From: Bacillota bacterium
Lineage (GTDB): Bacteria; Bacillota; Clostridia; Oscillospirales; Oscillospiraceae
Length of the DNA stretch: 11,553 nucleotides
Assembly (NCBI GenBank): GCA_029777215.1
Contig: JAKOSQ010000145.1
Span: 1-11,553, forward strand
Direction of reading: 5' to 3'
Shown: positions 1-8,061 of the stretch, piece by piece
Position numbering within the stretch: position 1 is the stretch's first letter
Layout: every line of letters begins with the position of its first letter
Program-made: the position numbers and the translations under genes
Notes under the pieces: model-generated
What the model was told of the DNA's origin: nothing
Database searches by the model: none
What the model saw: the letters and a program-made list of their open reading frames with translations, nothing else

Positions 1-20
1 CGGGCTTCTTGCGAATGAGT

Positions 21-1016
21 TTATTCGGCGAGGGATTTGATCTTCTGATAGGCGGGAAGGTCGGCGTAAATCTCGGGGCCGTAGGGGCTCTTTTTTGCCT
101 TGATGACGCGGACGAGCATGTAGACGAAAACGCCGAGGTTGAAGGCCAGCGCGATGCCGGAGATGACGTTGTACACCGCCGGGTTGTAGGCGGAGTCAAC
201 GCGGAAGCGGCTGGCGTCCTGGAAGGTCGGGAAGGTCTGCGCGAACATGCACCACAAAGCGAGTGTCTGTGCACGGTGCTGCAGCCAGGCGCCCTTGCCG
301 ACGGTGAACGCGCAGCAGGTCGGAGCCAGGAGCAGCGCAAGACCGCAGTACCAGGAGTGGCTGGGCAGGCAGTTGTAGGTGTAGGCAAAGTTCCAGAGGT
401 CATAGGCCACGATCCAGAACCAGACCATGTCCGGCCAGAGCATGTCGTGGGACTTGTCCTTGGCGGTCTCCTTGCGGATGCAGATGCCGAGCCATCCCGT
501 GATCGTGAGGATGTTCAGAATGCCCGCAATGCCGTTCATGAAGTTCCACGGGCCGCCGATGAGGTTGAAGCTGTAAGCGCCGTCCTTGAAAGCGCTCGCG
601 GCGGAGACGACGGAAGCATAGGTGCTGCCGACCTCGAAGTCGCGGACGCAGGCTTCGACGATGTTGATCGCGAGGATGAGCGGCGGGAAGCACAGCGCCC
701 ATTTCTTTTCGCTGAGTTTCCACTGCTTGCCGTTTTTGTCCGTGCCGTGGACAAAACGGATGCACCAGAAGCCGATGCAGCCGGCGGTGGAGGAGTAGAC
801 CTTCGCGAGATGGAACCAGTCGAGATAGGTGCTATCCTTGAGACTCGTGAACCAAAGGATCGTCAGGATGACCGGCAGGACGACGAACGCCGCGAAACCG
901 GCCCACTTGGATCTGCGCGTTACCTCGTTGAGTGCGAACAGAGCCGCAAACACGACGAGGCAGGCGAGCAGGGATGGAATAAAGGACCCTCCAAAATCGT
1001 TGCTGAAGACAAACAT
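21..1016 (-). CDS. Multi-pass membrane protein of unknown function, probably DUF5692 family
   Basis: A 331-residue integral membrane protein. Hydrophobic stretches suggest about nine membrane segments, roughly at residues 11-30, 40-58, 70-88, 106-123, 157-180, 194-213, 221-240, 246-263 and 283-304, with a charged loop near 89-105 and a basic, soluble C-terminal tail from about 303. Notable residues inside or next to helices are Asn30/Glu31, Glu121 and an aromatic-rich stretch at 194-224 (YDLWNFAYTYN, then a Cys and WYCG). There is no signal peptide cleavage site, ATPase motif or catalytic motif. The overall pattern reminds me of the uncharacterised DUF5692 family; this is recall, not a search. 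The ATG at 1016 is preceded on the minus strand by GAGGGG at a good distance, and the frame ends in TAA at 21-23. It lies 139 bp downstream of a TetR-type gene on the same strand, behind its own probable promoter and an inverted-repeat array, so repression by that regulator is likely. Substrate or function is unknown; a small-molecule transporter or sensor is possible. Confidence 0.85.
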   Translation of the reverse strand: MFVFSNDFGGSFIPSLLACLVVFAALFALNEVTRRSKWAGFAAFVVLPVILTILWFTSLKDSTYLDWFHLAKVYSSTAGCIGFWCIRFVHGTDKNGKQWKLSEKKWALCFPPLILAINIVEACVRDFEVGSTYASVVSAASAFKDGAYSFNLIGGPWNFMNGIAGILNILTITGWLGICIRKETAKDKSHDMLWPDMVWFWIVAYDLWNFAYTYNCLPSHSWYCGLALLLAPTCCAFTVGKGAWLQHRAQTLALWCMFAQTFPTFQDASRFRVDSAYNPAVYNVISGIALAFNLGVFVYMLVRVIKAKKSPYGPEIYADLPAYQKIKSLAE

Positions 1017-1077
1017 TCTTTCTTTCCCCTCTCATGATTTGTAGACGACTGAAAAGCCGTTCAATTGAGACTGCGAA

Positions 1078-1106
1078 AGAATATCATATTGTCAAAAAAC
1101 TATCAA
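1078..1106 (-). promoter_or_regulatory. Probable promoter of the membrane-protein gene
   Basis: On the minus strand a -35-like TTGATA (1101-1106) is followed after exactly 17 bases by a -10-like TATTCT (1078-1083), about 60 bases upstream of the start codon at 1016. It lies inside a strongly AT-rich gap and partly overlaps the TTGTC/GACAA inverted-repeat array, which fits a repressible promoter. Another TTGACA at 1125-1130 could pair with weaker -10 sequences, so the exact start of transcription is uncertain. Confidence 0.5.
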
Positions 1107-1141
1107 TAGACAAAAATCGAATTTTGTCAAAATATTGACAA
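1089..1141. promoter_or_regulatory. Inverted-repeat array, candidate TetR operator
   Basis: Four half-sites alternate in orientation: TTGTC at 1089-1093, GACAA at 1109-1113, TTGTC at 1124-1128 and GACAA at 1137-1141. The last pair forms TTGTCAAAATATTGACAA (1124-1141), where 8 of 9 symmetric pairs are complementary. The middle pair forms a 20-bp dyad with GACAAAA/TTTTGTC arms (1109-1128). This size and symmetry fit operators of TetR-family dimers. The array overlaps and flanks the predicted promoter of the downstream membrane protein and lies just after the TetR-type gene. The dyads are visible in the sequence; binding by that regulator is inferred. Confidence 0.5.
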
Positions 1142-1155
1142 CCTACAAAAAATGT

Positions 1156-1737
1156 TCAGGTCCTGTTGCTGCGCTCATATTCCTTAAAGGCCGCGATGGA
1201 GCGCGGAATGCTGCCGGAGATCATCAGCAGGAGCTTTTCGAGCAGGGTCTCGGGCTTGTCCTCCATGCCGTCGTTGAACCAGTCAATCATCAGACCGTCG
1301 AAGACGTTGCGGTAGAAGTTGACAATAAAATCGCGGTTTTTGTCCATGATGGTGCCGCCCGTCAGCTCGATGCACTCATCCACGACATCACCGAGGAGCT
1401 TGTTGGAAAACGAGCAGAAAAAGACGTTCGCCTCCTGCCAATAGTTCGAGTTGTAGACGTGCAGGATGAGCTTGGCGTTGTCGCGCAGGTAGTTGAGCGT
1501 CGCGAGGAAGCCGCCCTCCCAGGTGTCCATCGTCCGGTTCTGGGCGATATCCGCGGAGAGTTCCTTGGAAATAACATATTTAAAGATGTCCATGATGTCG
1601 GTGAAGTAGTAATAAAAGGTCTGCCGGTTGACGCCGCAGTTCGCGCAGATATCCTTGACGGTGATCTTGTCGATGGTCTGCCGGGAGAGAAGCTCTTTGA
1701 AGGAAATGATGATGGCGTCCTTGGCGTGCTGTTTCAT
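1156..1737 (-). CDS. TetR/AcrR-family transcriptional regulator
   Basis: A 193-residue protein, the usual size for a TetR-family dimeric repressor. The N-terminal helix-turn-helix is clear at about residues 25-46 (ITVKDICANCGVNRQTFYYY, then F), with the family pattern of a recognition helix followed by FYYYF. The helical C-terminal part (about 55-193) is the ligand-binding and dimerisation domain. It resembles the variable C-terminal domain of DhaS-like TetR proteins, but no ligand can be named. The start at 1737 is well supported by AGGAGGG a few bases upstream on the minus strand (1742-1748). It is followed on the same strand, after 139 bp, by the multi-pass membrane protein gene and a repeat array that looks like a TetR operator. 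The likely role is to control that gene, possibly in response to a small molecule. I see no matching half-site pair at its own promoter, so autoregulation is not evident. Confidence 0.92.
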   Translation of the reverse strand: MKQHAKDAIIISFKELLSRQTIDKITVKDICANCGVNRQTFYYYFTDIMDIFKYVISKELSADIAQNRTMDTWEGGFLATLNYLRDNAKLILHVYNSNYWQEANVFFCSFSNKLLGDVVDECIELTGGTIMDKNRDFIVNFYRNVFDGLMIDWFNDGMEDKPETLLEKLLLMISGSIPRSIAAFKEYERSNRT

Positions 1738-1783
1738 GTTGACCCTCCTGTTTGTTTCGGTGCCGTGCCGGTCTATACAATAT

Positions 1784-1813
1784 AAAATAGCACAGCAGGC
1801 ATGGTTTCGTCAA
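1784..1813 (-). promoter_or_regulatory. Probable promoter of the TetR-family gene
   Basis: On the minus strand TTGACG (1808-1813) is separated by 18 bases from TATTTT (1784-1789). The -10 region lies about 45 bases upstream of the TetR-type start codon at 1737. The -10 is imperfect and a neighbouring TATATT/TGTATA stretch just downstream could serve instead. Confidence 0.4.
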
Positions 1814-2004
1814 CCGCCGCTTTGTGCGGACAGATTTTTAAACCGCGATCTGTTCGCGCTCTGAATACATGCGTCCGCGACTGTCTTTCCCCGGCAGAGC
1901 TCCATGAGCGGCAGACAGACACAAAATTTTATCGTCAATTTGCACGATTATATCGCTAAAACATTGCTGAGTTAACAATTTGTTTAGAAAAAGCATTTGT
2001 GAAA
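1814..2004. other. Divergent intergenic region between the TetR-type gene and oppA
   Basis: Together with its flanks this is a 399-bp gene-free stretch (1738-2136) separating the minus-strand regulator from the plus-strand opp operon. No coding sequence is supported. It becomes AT-rich towards oppA. Two small dyads are visible: ATCGT (1931-1935)/ACGAT (1944-1948), and AACAA-T-TTGTT at 1974-1984. The second ends 20 bases before the oppA -35 and could be an operator. No regulator can be assigned to either. Confidence 0.4.
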
Positions 2005-2033
2005 TTGACTTGTCCCGAACTTGGTGATATGCT
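2005..2033 (+). promoter_or_regulatory. Promoter of the opp operon
   Basis: TTGACT (2005-2010), a spacer of exactly 17 bases, and TATGCT (2028-2033) match a sigma-A-type promoter closely. Transcription would start near 2040, giving a leader of about 97 bases before the oppA ATG at 2137. Confidence 0.72.
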
Positions 2034-2040
2034 AAACCAG

Positions 2041-2121
2041 ATCGACAAAGTAAATGCACTGCGTCGATCGCGTTTATGCAAAACCATGCGAAAATAACGC
2101 ATATTGGACGGGATCGTCCAA
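2041..2121 (+). promoter_or_regulatory. Structured oppA leader with three consecutive inverted repeats
   Basis: Within the predicted leader three dyads follow one another: ATCGAC (2041-2046)/GTCGAT (2063-2068), ATGCG (2086-2090)/CGCAT (2098-2102) and TTGGACG (2104-2110)/CGTCCAA (2115-2121). The last has a 4-base loop and 7-bp arms and ends just before the ribosome binding site AAAGGAG (about 2126-2132), without covering it. The first begins at the predicted transcript start. No T-run follows any of them, so a terminator is unlikely; mRNA stabilisation or modulation of translation is more plausible. No known riboswitch class is recognised. Confidence 0.4.
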
Positions 2122-2136
2122 GGGAAAGGAGAAAAA

Positions 2137-3813
2137 ATGAAATTAGCGAAAAAGATCGGCGTCATTTCCCTGGCGGCTGCCATGACGCTGAGCCTTGTTG
2201 CCTGCGGCAGCAAGACAGAAACCACATCTCCCGAAGCTTCGGGTGGCGCGACAGCTGCCAAGGGCGGCACGCTCAATGTCATGGTCGAAGTCGAGGTCGC
2301 GAGCCTCGATCCGCAGGTCGCCACCGACGGCACCTCCTTCGAGGTCATTGCCGACTACACCGACGGCCTCAAGCAGATGGACGAGAGCGGCAAGGCGGTC
2401 GACGCCCTGTGCGCGAACGAACAGGTCAGCACGGACGGCAAAACTTACACTTTCAAGATCCGCGACGACGCGAAATGGTCCAACGGCGACCCTGTCACCG
2501 CTGACGACTTCGTGTTCGGCTGGCAGCGCGCCGTTGATCCGGCGACTGCTTCCGAATATTCCTACATGCTCAGCGACATCGGCCAGGTCAAAAACGCGGC
2601 CGAGATCATCAAGGGTGACAAGCCCGTCACCGACCTCGGCGTCACTGCTGTGGACGACAAGACCCTCAAGGTAGAGCTCAACGTCCCTGTGTCCTACTTC
2701 GACAGCCTGCTCTACTTCCCGACCTACTATCCGGTCAACCGCAAGTTCTACAACAGCCTCTCCGCCGGTACTTTCGGCACCAGCCCCGCGACCGTTCTCT
2801 CCAACGGCGCTTTCATCCTCGACAGCTATGAGCCGGCTTCTCTGAACTTCACGCTCAAGAAGAACCCCGACTACTACGACGCTGACAAGGTCTCCCTCGA
2901 CGGCCTCAACTATCAGGTCATCAAGGACAGCCAGCAGGCTCTCATGAGCTACCAGAACGGCGACCTCGACATCGTCAAGCTCTCCGGCGATCAGGTCGAC
3001 CAGGTCAAGGACGATCCCGAACTCAACGTTGTCGGCGCAGGCTACCTCTGGTACCTCACCATGAACGGCCATGACGTTCCCGCGCTCAACAACGCAAACA
3101 TGCGTCTGGCCATCACGAACGCCATCGACCGCAACGCGATCGTGACCGACGTTGTCAAGGACGGCTCTGTCGCCACCTACACCGCTGTTCCGCCGCAGTT
3201 CGCGACCGGCCCGGACGGCACGGATTTCTCCGCCGACCAGAAGAAGTTCTCCGACGTCTGCTCGGACGACGCTTCCAAGGCAAAGACCTATTACGACAAG
3301 GCCTGCAGCGAGCTTGGCCAGAAGAGCTTCACCTTTGAGCTCCTCGTCGAGGACCAGACCGAGACGCAGAACGTCGCGGCCGTTCTCAAGGAACAGCTCG
3401 AAAAGAACCTCCCCGGCGTCACCCTCAACCTCAAGGTTGAGCCCAAAAAGCAGCGCGTTGAGGACATTCAGAACGGCAAATACCAGGTTTGCCTCACCCG
3501 CTGGGGACCGGACTACGCCGACCCGATGACCTACCTCGGCATGTGGGTCACGGACAACGACAACAACTACGGCCTCTGGAGCGACAAGGACTATGATACC
3601 CTCATCGCCGACTGCACCACCGGCAAGTACGTCACCGACGCCAAGGGCCGCTGGTCTGCCCTGGGCGACGCTGAAAAGATCGTCATGGATCAGGCAGTCA
3701 TTGCTCCGATTTACACGAAGGCTGACGCCAACATGATCAAGACGACCGTCAAGGGCATCCAGTTCCATCCGTGCGCACTCAACCGCGTTTACAAGGCCAC
3801 CACGAAGGGCTGA
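2137..3813 (+). CDS. oppA: Oligopeptide ABC transporter, substrate-binding lipoprotein OppA
   Basis: A 558-residue extracellular solute-binding protein of family 5 (SBP_bac_5), which captures oligopeptides and delivers them to the OppBC channel. The N-terminus is a lipoprotein signal: basic MKLAKK, a hydrophobic core, and the lipobox LVAC with Cys23 as the lipidation site, followed by a Ser/Thr/Gly/Ala linker to about residue 43. Family hallmarks include WSNGDPVTADDF at 114-125, the SNGAF and KNPDYYDA elements in the middle, and RWGPDYADPMTYL towards the C-terminus. The length fits the OppA group (about 540-560). The ATG at 2137 is chosen because AAAGGAG lies directly upstream and the signal peptide begins there; an in-frame TTG at 2104 would add 11 residues and has no such site. 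It is the first gene of the opp operon, with strong use of C-ending codons (GAC, AAG, CTC), consistent with high expression. The peptide specificity cannot be read from the sequence. Confidence 0.95.
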   Translation: MKLAKKIGVISLAAAMTLSLVACGSKTETTSPEASGGATAAKGGTLNVMVEVEVASLDPQVATDGTSFEVIADYTDGLKQMDESGKAVDALCANEQVSTDGKTYTFKIRDDAKWSNGDPVTADDFVFGWQRAVDPATASEYSYMLSDIGQVKNAAEIIKGDKPVTDLGVTAVDDKTLKVELNVPVSYFDSLLYFPTYYPVNRKFYNSLSAGTFGTSPATVLSNGAFILDSYEPASLNFTLKKNPDYYDADKVSLDGLNYQVIKDSQQALMSYQNGDLDIVKLSGDQVDQVKDDPELNVVGAGYLWYLTMNGHDVPALNNANMRLAITNAIDRNAIVTDVVKDGSVATYTAVPPQFATGPDGTDFSADQKKFSDVCSDDASKAKTYYDKACSELGQKSFTFELLVEDQTETQNVAAVLKEQLEKNLPGVTLNLKVEPKKQRVEDIQNGKYQVCLTRWGPDYADPMTYLGMWVTDNDNNYGLWSDKDYDTLIADCTTGKYVTDAKGRWSALGDAEKIVMDQAVIAPIYTKADANMIKTTVKGIQFHPCALNRVYKATTKG

Positions 3814-3845
3814 GTCTAACAGGCACAGTTCCATAAAAACCAACC

Positions 3846-3886
3846 GCCGCGCGGGAGCTTTGATTCCGTCAGGGCCCTCGCGCGGC
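3846..3886 (+). other. Stem-loop 1 between oppA and oppB
   Basis: GCCGCGCG (3846-3853) pairs perfectly with CGCGCGGC (3879-3886), and the stem continues with partial pairing inside. The sequence after it is TTGTGTAG, not a clean T-run, so it is at best a weak terminator. It starts 32 bases after the oppA stop codon. Such a hairpin at the 3' end of a binding-protein gene commonly protects the upstream mRNA or causes partial termination; which applies here is inferred. Confidence 0.6.
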
Positions 3887-3913
3887 TTGTGTAGACCCGA
3901 TACCGGCCCGCGC

Positions 3914-3965
3914 ATAATACGCGCATACCTGCCCGCCGGCAGGCGGACAGGTATGCGTGCATTAT
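3914..3965 (+). other. Long stem-loop 2 between oppA and oppB
   Basis: A near-complete inverted repeat with a 4-base loop (3938-3941). Pairs are 3933-3937 with 3942-3946, 3920-3931 with 3948-3959, and 3914-3918 with 3961-3965: 22 base pairs (one G-U), interrupted by only two mismatches. It is followed by ACTAAAAAAG, so it lacks the U-tract of an intrinsic terminator. It ends 48 bases before the oppB start and lies between the most abundant and the less abundant products of the operon. A role in mRNA processing or in stabilising the oppA segment is the likely reading. Confidence 0.72.
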
Positions 3966-4013
3966 ACTAAAAAAGTGTTTCAACGCGCAAATTACGATGG
4001 GAGAAGATATCAA

Positions 4014-4952
4014 GTGGGAAAATATGTACTGAAACGTGTGCTTATCTCCGTGTTCACGCTTCTTGTCATCACGCTGGTGCTGTTCATACTGCTGCAGATG
4101 ATGCCCGGTTCCCCGTTCAACGACGAGAAGCTCACGCCGGAGCAGCACGCGACGCTCAACGAAAAATACGGACTCGATCAGCCGATCACCGTGCAGTTCG
4201 GCCGCTATGTCGTCAACATGTTCCGGGGCGACTTCGGCGTGAGCTACAACATCAGTAAGAACACGCCAATCAGTCAGCTCATTGAAAAACGTCTGCCGAT
4301 ATCGATCGGTATCGGCGGTCTCGCCGTTTCCCTCGGCGCGATCGTCGGACTGCTGCTCGGCATCGCCGCCGCGCTCAAACACGATACCGGCTGGGATACG
4401 CTGTGCACGATCATCTCCGTTCTCGGCGTCTCTGTCCCGAGCTATGTTTTTGCGCTCGGACTGAGCTATACCTTTGGCTTCCGCCTCGGTTGGCTGCCGA
4501 TGCTCTATTCGAACAAGGCCGCCTTCGCGAGCAGCATCCTGCCGAGTGTTGCGCTGAGCCTCTTCACGCTCGCGTCCATCGCGCGCTTCACGCGCACGGA
4601 AATGCTCGAGGTCCTCGGCAGCGACTACATGCTGCTGGCCGAGTCCAAGGGCATCTACGGCAACGCGCTGATCTTCCGTCACGCGCTGCGCAACTCGCTC
4701 ATTCCGATCGTGACCGTTCTCGCGCCGCTCATCGTCGACCTCATGACCGGCTCCCTCGTCGTCGAGAAGATTTTCTCAATCCCCGGCGTCGGCAGCCTGC
4801 TCGTCACGGCGATCCAGTCGAACGACTACAACGTCGTTATCGCGCTGAGCTTCATCTACAGCGCCATGTACATCGGCATCATGCTCGCCGTCGATATCCT
4901 CTACGGTATCATCGATCCGCGTATCCGCGTTGCAAAGGAGGGTGACAACTGA
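4014..4952 (+). CDS. oppB: Oligopeptide ABC transporter permease OppB
   Basis: A 312-residue inner-membrane subunit that forms the translocation channel with OppC. It has a first helix at about 9-29, the external loop with YGLDQPITVQFGRY and GDFGVSY typical of OppB/DppB, then a block of helices from about 97, an EAA-type coupling loop at about 205-228 (AESKG and HALRNSLIP, contacting the ATPases) and the C-terminal DPRIR motif at 301-305. I start it at GTG 4014, which gives the standard family N-terminus (MGKYVLKRVL) and has GGGAG at 3999-4003. The frame is open back to a GTG at 3957, but that codon lies in the arm of the long hairpin and the extra 19 residues do not look like the family. It is separated from oppA by about 200 bp with two hairpins and no convincing promoter, so it is probably read through from the oppA promoter. 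It overlaps oppC by one base (TGATG). Confidence 0.93.
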   Translation: MGKYVLKRVLISVFTLLVITLVLFILLQMMPGSPFNDEKLTPEQHATLNEKYGLDQPITVQFGRYVVNMFRGDFGVSYNISKNTPISQLIEKRLPISIGIGGLAVSLGAIVGLLLGIAAALKHDTGWDTLCTIISVLGVSVPSYVFALGLSYTFGFRLGWLPMLYSNKAAFASSILPSVALSLFTLASIARFTRTEMLEVLGSDYMLLAESKGIYGNALIFRHALRNSLIPIVTVLAPLIVDLMTGSLVVEKIFSIPGVGSLLVTAIQSNDYNVVIALSFIYSAMYIGIMLAVDILYGIIDPRIRVAKEGDN

Positions 4953-6031
4953 TGAAAAAGAAAAAACTCGTGCCCGCCGCTGCGGAGGGACCCGCGCAGG
5001 AAGCAGAATACGTCTTCCAACCCGATGATTTTGAGCTGCGCGGCAACGCCGAGAAGACGCTCATCGACATGAACTTCGCCTCCCAGAACTTCTGGAAGGA
5101 AGTCCGTCAGCGCTTTTTCTCCAACAAAGGCGCCGTCGTCGCGCTTGTTCTCATTGTGCTCATCGGCCTGCTTGCGGCCTTCGGTCCGAACATGACCAAT
5201 TACTCCTACAAGCAGCAGACACTCTCGCAGAAGAACTTTGCCCCGCGCATCCCCGGCCTTGAAAACCTCGGCATCTTCGACGGCGACGAGTCCCTCAAGA
5301 CCACGACCGGCCACCGCATCGTCAACGGCTACCAAAAAGGCGGCTTTGACGACGTCTATTACTGGTTTGGCTCCGACACCCTCGGCCGCGACATTTGGAC
5401 CCGCGTCTGGGAGGGCACCCGCGTCTCCCTCGGCATCGCGCTCGCCGCTGCGATCATCGACATGATCATCGGCATGAGCTATGGCCTCATCTCCGGCTAC
5501 TACGGCGGCCGGACCGACTCCGTCATGCAGCGTATCGCCGAGATCGTCAACGGCATCCCGCGTCTCGTCATCGTGACGCTCCTCATGCTCATCATGCCCC
5601 GCGGCTTCTGGACCATTGTTTTCGCGCTGATGATCACCGAGTGGATCGGCATGGAGCGTATCGCCCGTGCCGAAGTCTTAAAGCTCAAGGAGCAGGAATT
5701 TGTCCTCGCCTCCCGCACGCTTGGCGCACGGCCGATGTTCATCATCTTCAAAGAGATTCTGCCGAACACGATCGGCCAGATCATCACGCAGCTGATGTTC
5801 AGCATTCCGACTGCGATTTTCACCGAAGCCTTCCTGAGCTTCGTCGGCCTCGGCATCCCGGTGCCGATGTGCTCCCTCGGCTCCCTCATCAGCGACGCAT
5901 TCAATAGCTTCACGACGCATCCGTATCAGATTCTCCCGCCGATCATCGTTCTGGCGACGCTGATGCTCTGCTTCAACATGCTCGCCGACGGTCTGCGCGA
6001 AGCGTTTGACCCGAAGCTCAAGGAAATGTGA
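4952..6031 (+). CDS. oppC: Oligopeptide ABC transporter permease OppC
   Basis: A 359-residue inner-membrane channel subunit partnering OppB. The cytoplasmic N-terminal segment (about 1-58) contains the OppC_N-type region (FWKEVRQRFFSNKG) followed by the first helix at about 61-78. The hallmark WFGSDTLGRDIWTRV at 138-152 and GTRVSL precede the core helices. The EAA-type coupling loop lies at about 250-272 (ASRTLGA, then ILPN), and the tail is GLREAFDPKL. The loop between residues 79 and 137 is longer than in the enterobacterial protein but usual for Firmicute OppC/AmiD. The start is fixed by AGGAGG upstream and by the TGATG junction, where the oppB stop and the oppC start share an A, implying translational coupling. 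Confidence 0.95.
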   Translation: MKKKKLVPAAAEGPAQEAEYVFQPDDFELRGNAEKTLIDMNFASQNFWKEVRQRFFSNKGAVVALVLIVLIGLLAAFGPNMTNYSYKQQTLSQKNFAPRIPGLENLGIFDGDESLKTTTGHRIVNGYQKGGFDDVYYWFGSDTLGRDIWTRVWEGTRVSLGIALAAAIIDMIIGMSYGLISGYYGGRTDSVMQRIAEIVNGIPRLVIVTLLMLIMPRGFWTIVFALMITEWIGMERIARAEVLKLKEQEFVLASRTLGARPMFIIFKEILPNTIGQIITQLMFSIPTAIFTEAFLSFVGLGIPVPMCSLGSLISDAFNSFTTHPYQILPPIIVLATLMLCFNMLADGLREAFDPKLKEM

Positions 6032-6039
6032 GGCGCGGC

Positions 6040-7110
<1,071 letters not shown>

Positions 7111-7111
7111 T

Positions 7112-8044
7112 ATGGCGGAAGAAAAAAAGCCGCTTCTTGAAGTCAGCGGTCTCAAGCAGTACTTCAAAATCAACAAGAACTTCACCGTCCGCGCCGTGGA
7201 CGACGTCGACTTCGTCATCTACCCCGGCGAGACCTACGGCCTCGTCGGCGAGTCCGGCTCCGGCAAGTCCACGATCGGCCGCAGCGTCATCCGGCTCTAC
7301 GATCCGACCGCCGGCACCATCAAATTTGACGGCATGGACATCTCCGGCAAGCTCGACCGCAAGACGGACGAGGCGCTGCGCACGGAGATGCAGATGATCT
7401 TTCAGGACCCGATGGCCTGCCTCAACCCCCGCAAGAAGGTCGAGGACATCATCGCCCAGGGCCTTGACATCCACCACGTCTGCAAAAACCGGCAGGAGCG
7501 CGCCGACAGGGTCGCGGACATCCTCCTCAAGGTTGGCCTCGCCCCGGAGCACGCCGAGCGCTACCCCCACCAGTTCTCCGGCGGCCAGCGCCAGCGCGTC
7601 GGCATCGCCCGTGCCCTCGTCATGAACCCGAAGCTCATCATTGCCGACGAGTGCATCTCGGCCCTCGACGTCTCCATCCAGGCCCAGGTCGTGAACCTCA
7701 TGAAGGACATCCAGAAGGAGACGGGCACGACGTACCTCTTCATCGCGCACGATCTTTCGATGGTCAAGTACATCTCCGAGCGCATCGGCGTTCTGCACAT
7801 GGGCCATCTCGTCGAGACCGGCACGACGGAGGAGATCTTCTCAAACCCCATCCACCCCTATACGAAGAGCCTCCTGTCCGCCATCCCGATCCCGAACCCG
7901 CGCACGGAAAAGACCCGCGTCGCCATGTCCTACAACTACAAGGAGGCGGGCGTCGACTACAACGTCGGCAAGCGCCACCTGATCGACGGCACGCACTACG
8001 TCCTCGCCACCGACGAGGAGCTTGAAAAGTGGGCCAACGCCTGA
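7112..8044 (+). CDS. oppF: Oligopeptide ABC transporter ATP-binding protein OppF
   Basis: A 310-residue ATPase that pairs with OppD under the OppBC channel. Motifs are Walker A GESGSGKS (46-53), Q-loop Gln98, ABC signature FSGGQRQR (155-162), Walker B LIIADE (175-180) and H-loop His213. After the catalytic Glu180 the usual Pro is Cys181 (DECISALD), a substitution I know from other Firmicute OppF proteins. The C-terminal extension (about 250-310, from HPYTKSLLSAIPIPNP to VGKRHLIDGTHYVLAT) has the family pattern and no Cys. The gene starts one base after the oppD stop with AGGAGG inside the oppD end, so translation is probably coupled. It is the last gene of the operon, followed at once by a strong terminator. 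Confidence 0.95.
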   Translation: MAEEKKPLLEVSGLKQYFKINKNFTVRAVDDVDFVIYPGETYGLVGESGSGKSTIGRSVIRLYDPTAGTIKFDGMDISGKLDRKTDEALRTEMQMIFQDPMACLNPRKKVEDIIAQGLDIHHVCKNRQERADRVADILLKVGLAPEHAERYPHQFSGGQRQRVGIARALVMNPKLIIADECISALDVSIQAQVVNLMKDIQKETGTTYLFIAHDLSMVKYISERIGVLHMGHLVETGTTEEIFSNPIHPYTKSLLSAIPIPNPRTEKTRVAMSYNYKEAGVDYNVGKRHLIDGTHYVLATDEELEKWANA

Positions 8045-8061
8045 AAACAGCAAGACGCAAA

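Noticed and set aside
9..1037. 342-codon plus-strand frame over the membrane-protein gene
   Set aside because: Charged, low-complexity product without any family pattern; the minus-strand protein has a good ribosome binding site and membrane helices.
2104..2136. Upstream TTG start for oppA
   Set aside because: It would put 11 extra residues before a perfect lipoprotein signal peptide and lies in a hairpin arm; ATG 2137 has AAAGGAG at the right distance.
2143..3915. 590-codon minus-strand open frame antisense to oppA
   Set aside because: It mirrors the codon bias of oppA (few stops on the opposite strand), has no ribosome binding site or recognisable domain, and oppA itself is certain.
3940..3968. 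Possible separate promoter for oppB (TATACT at 3963-3968)
   Set aside because: No acceptable -35 at 16-18 bases upstream, and the -10 overlaps the base of the long hairpin.
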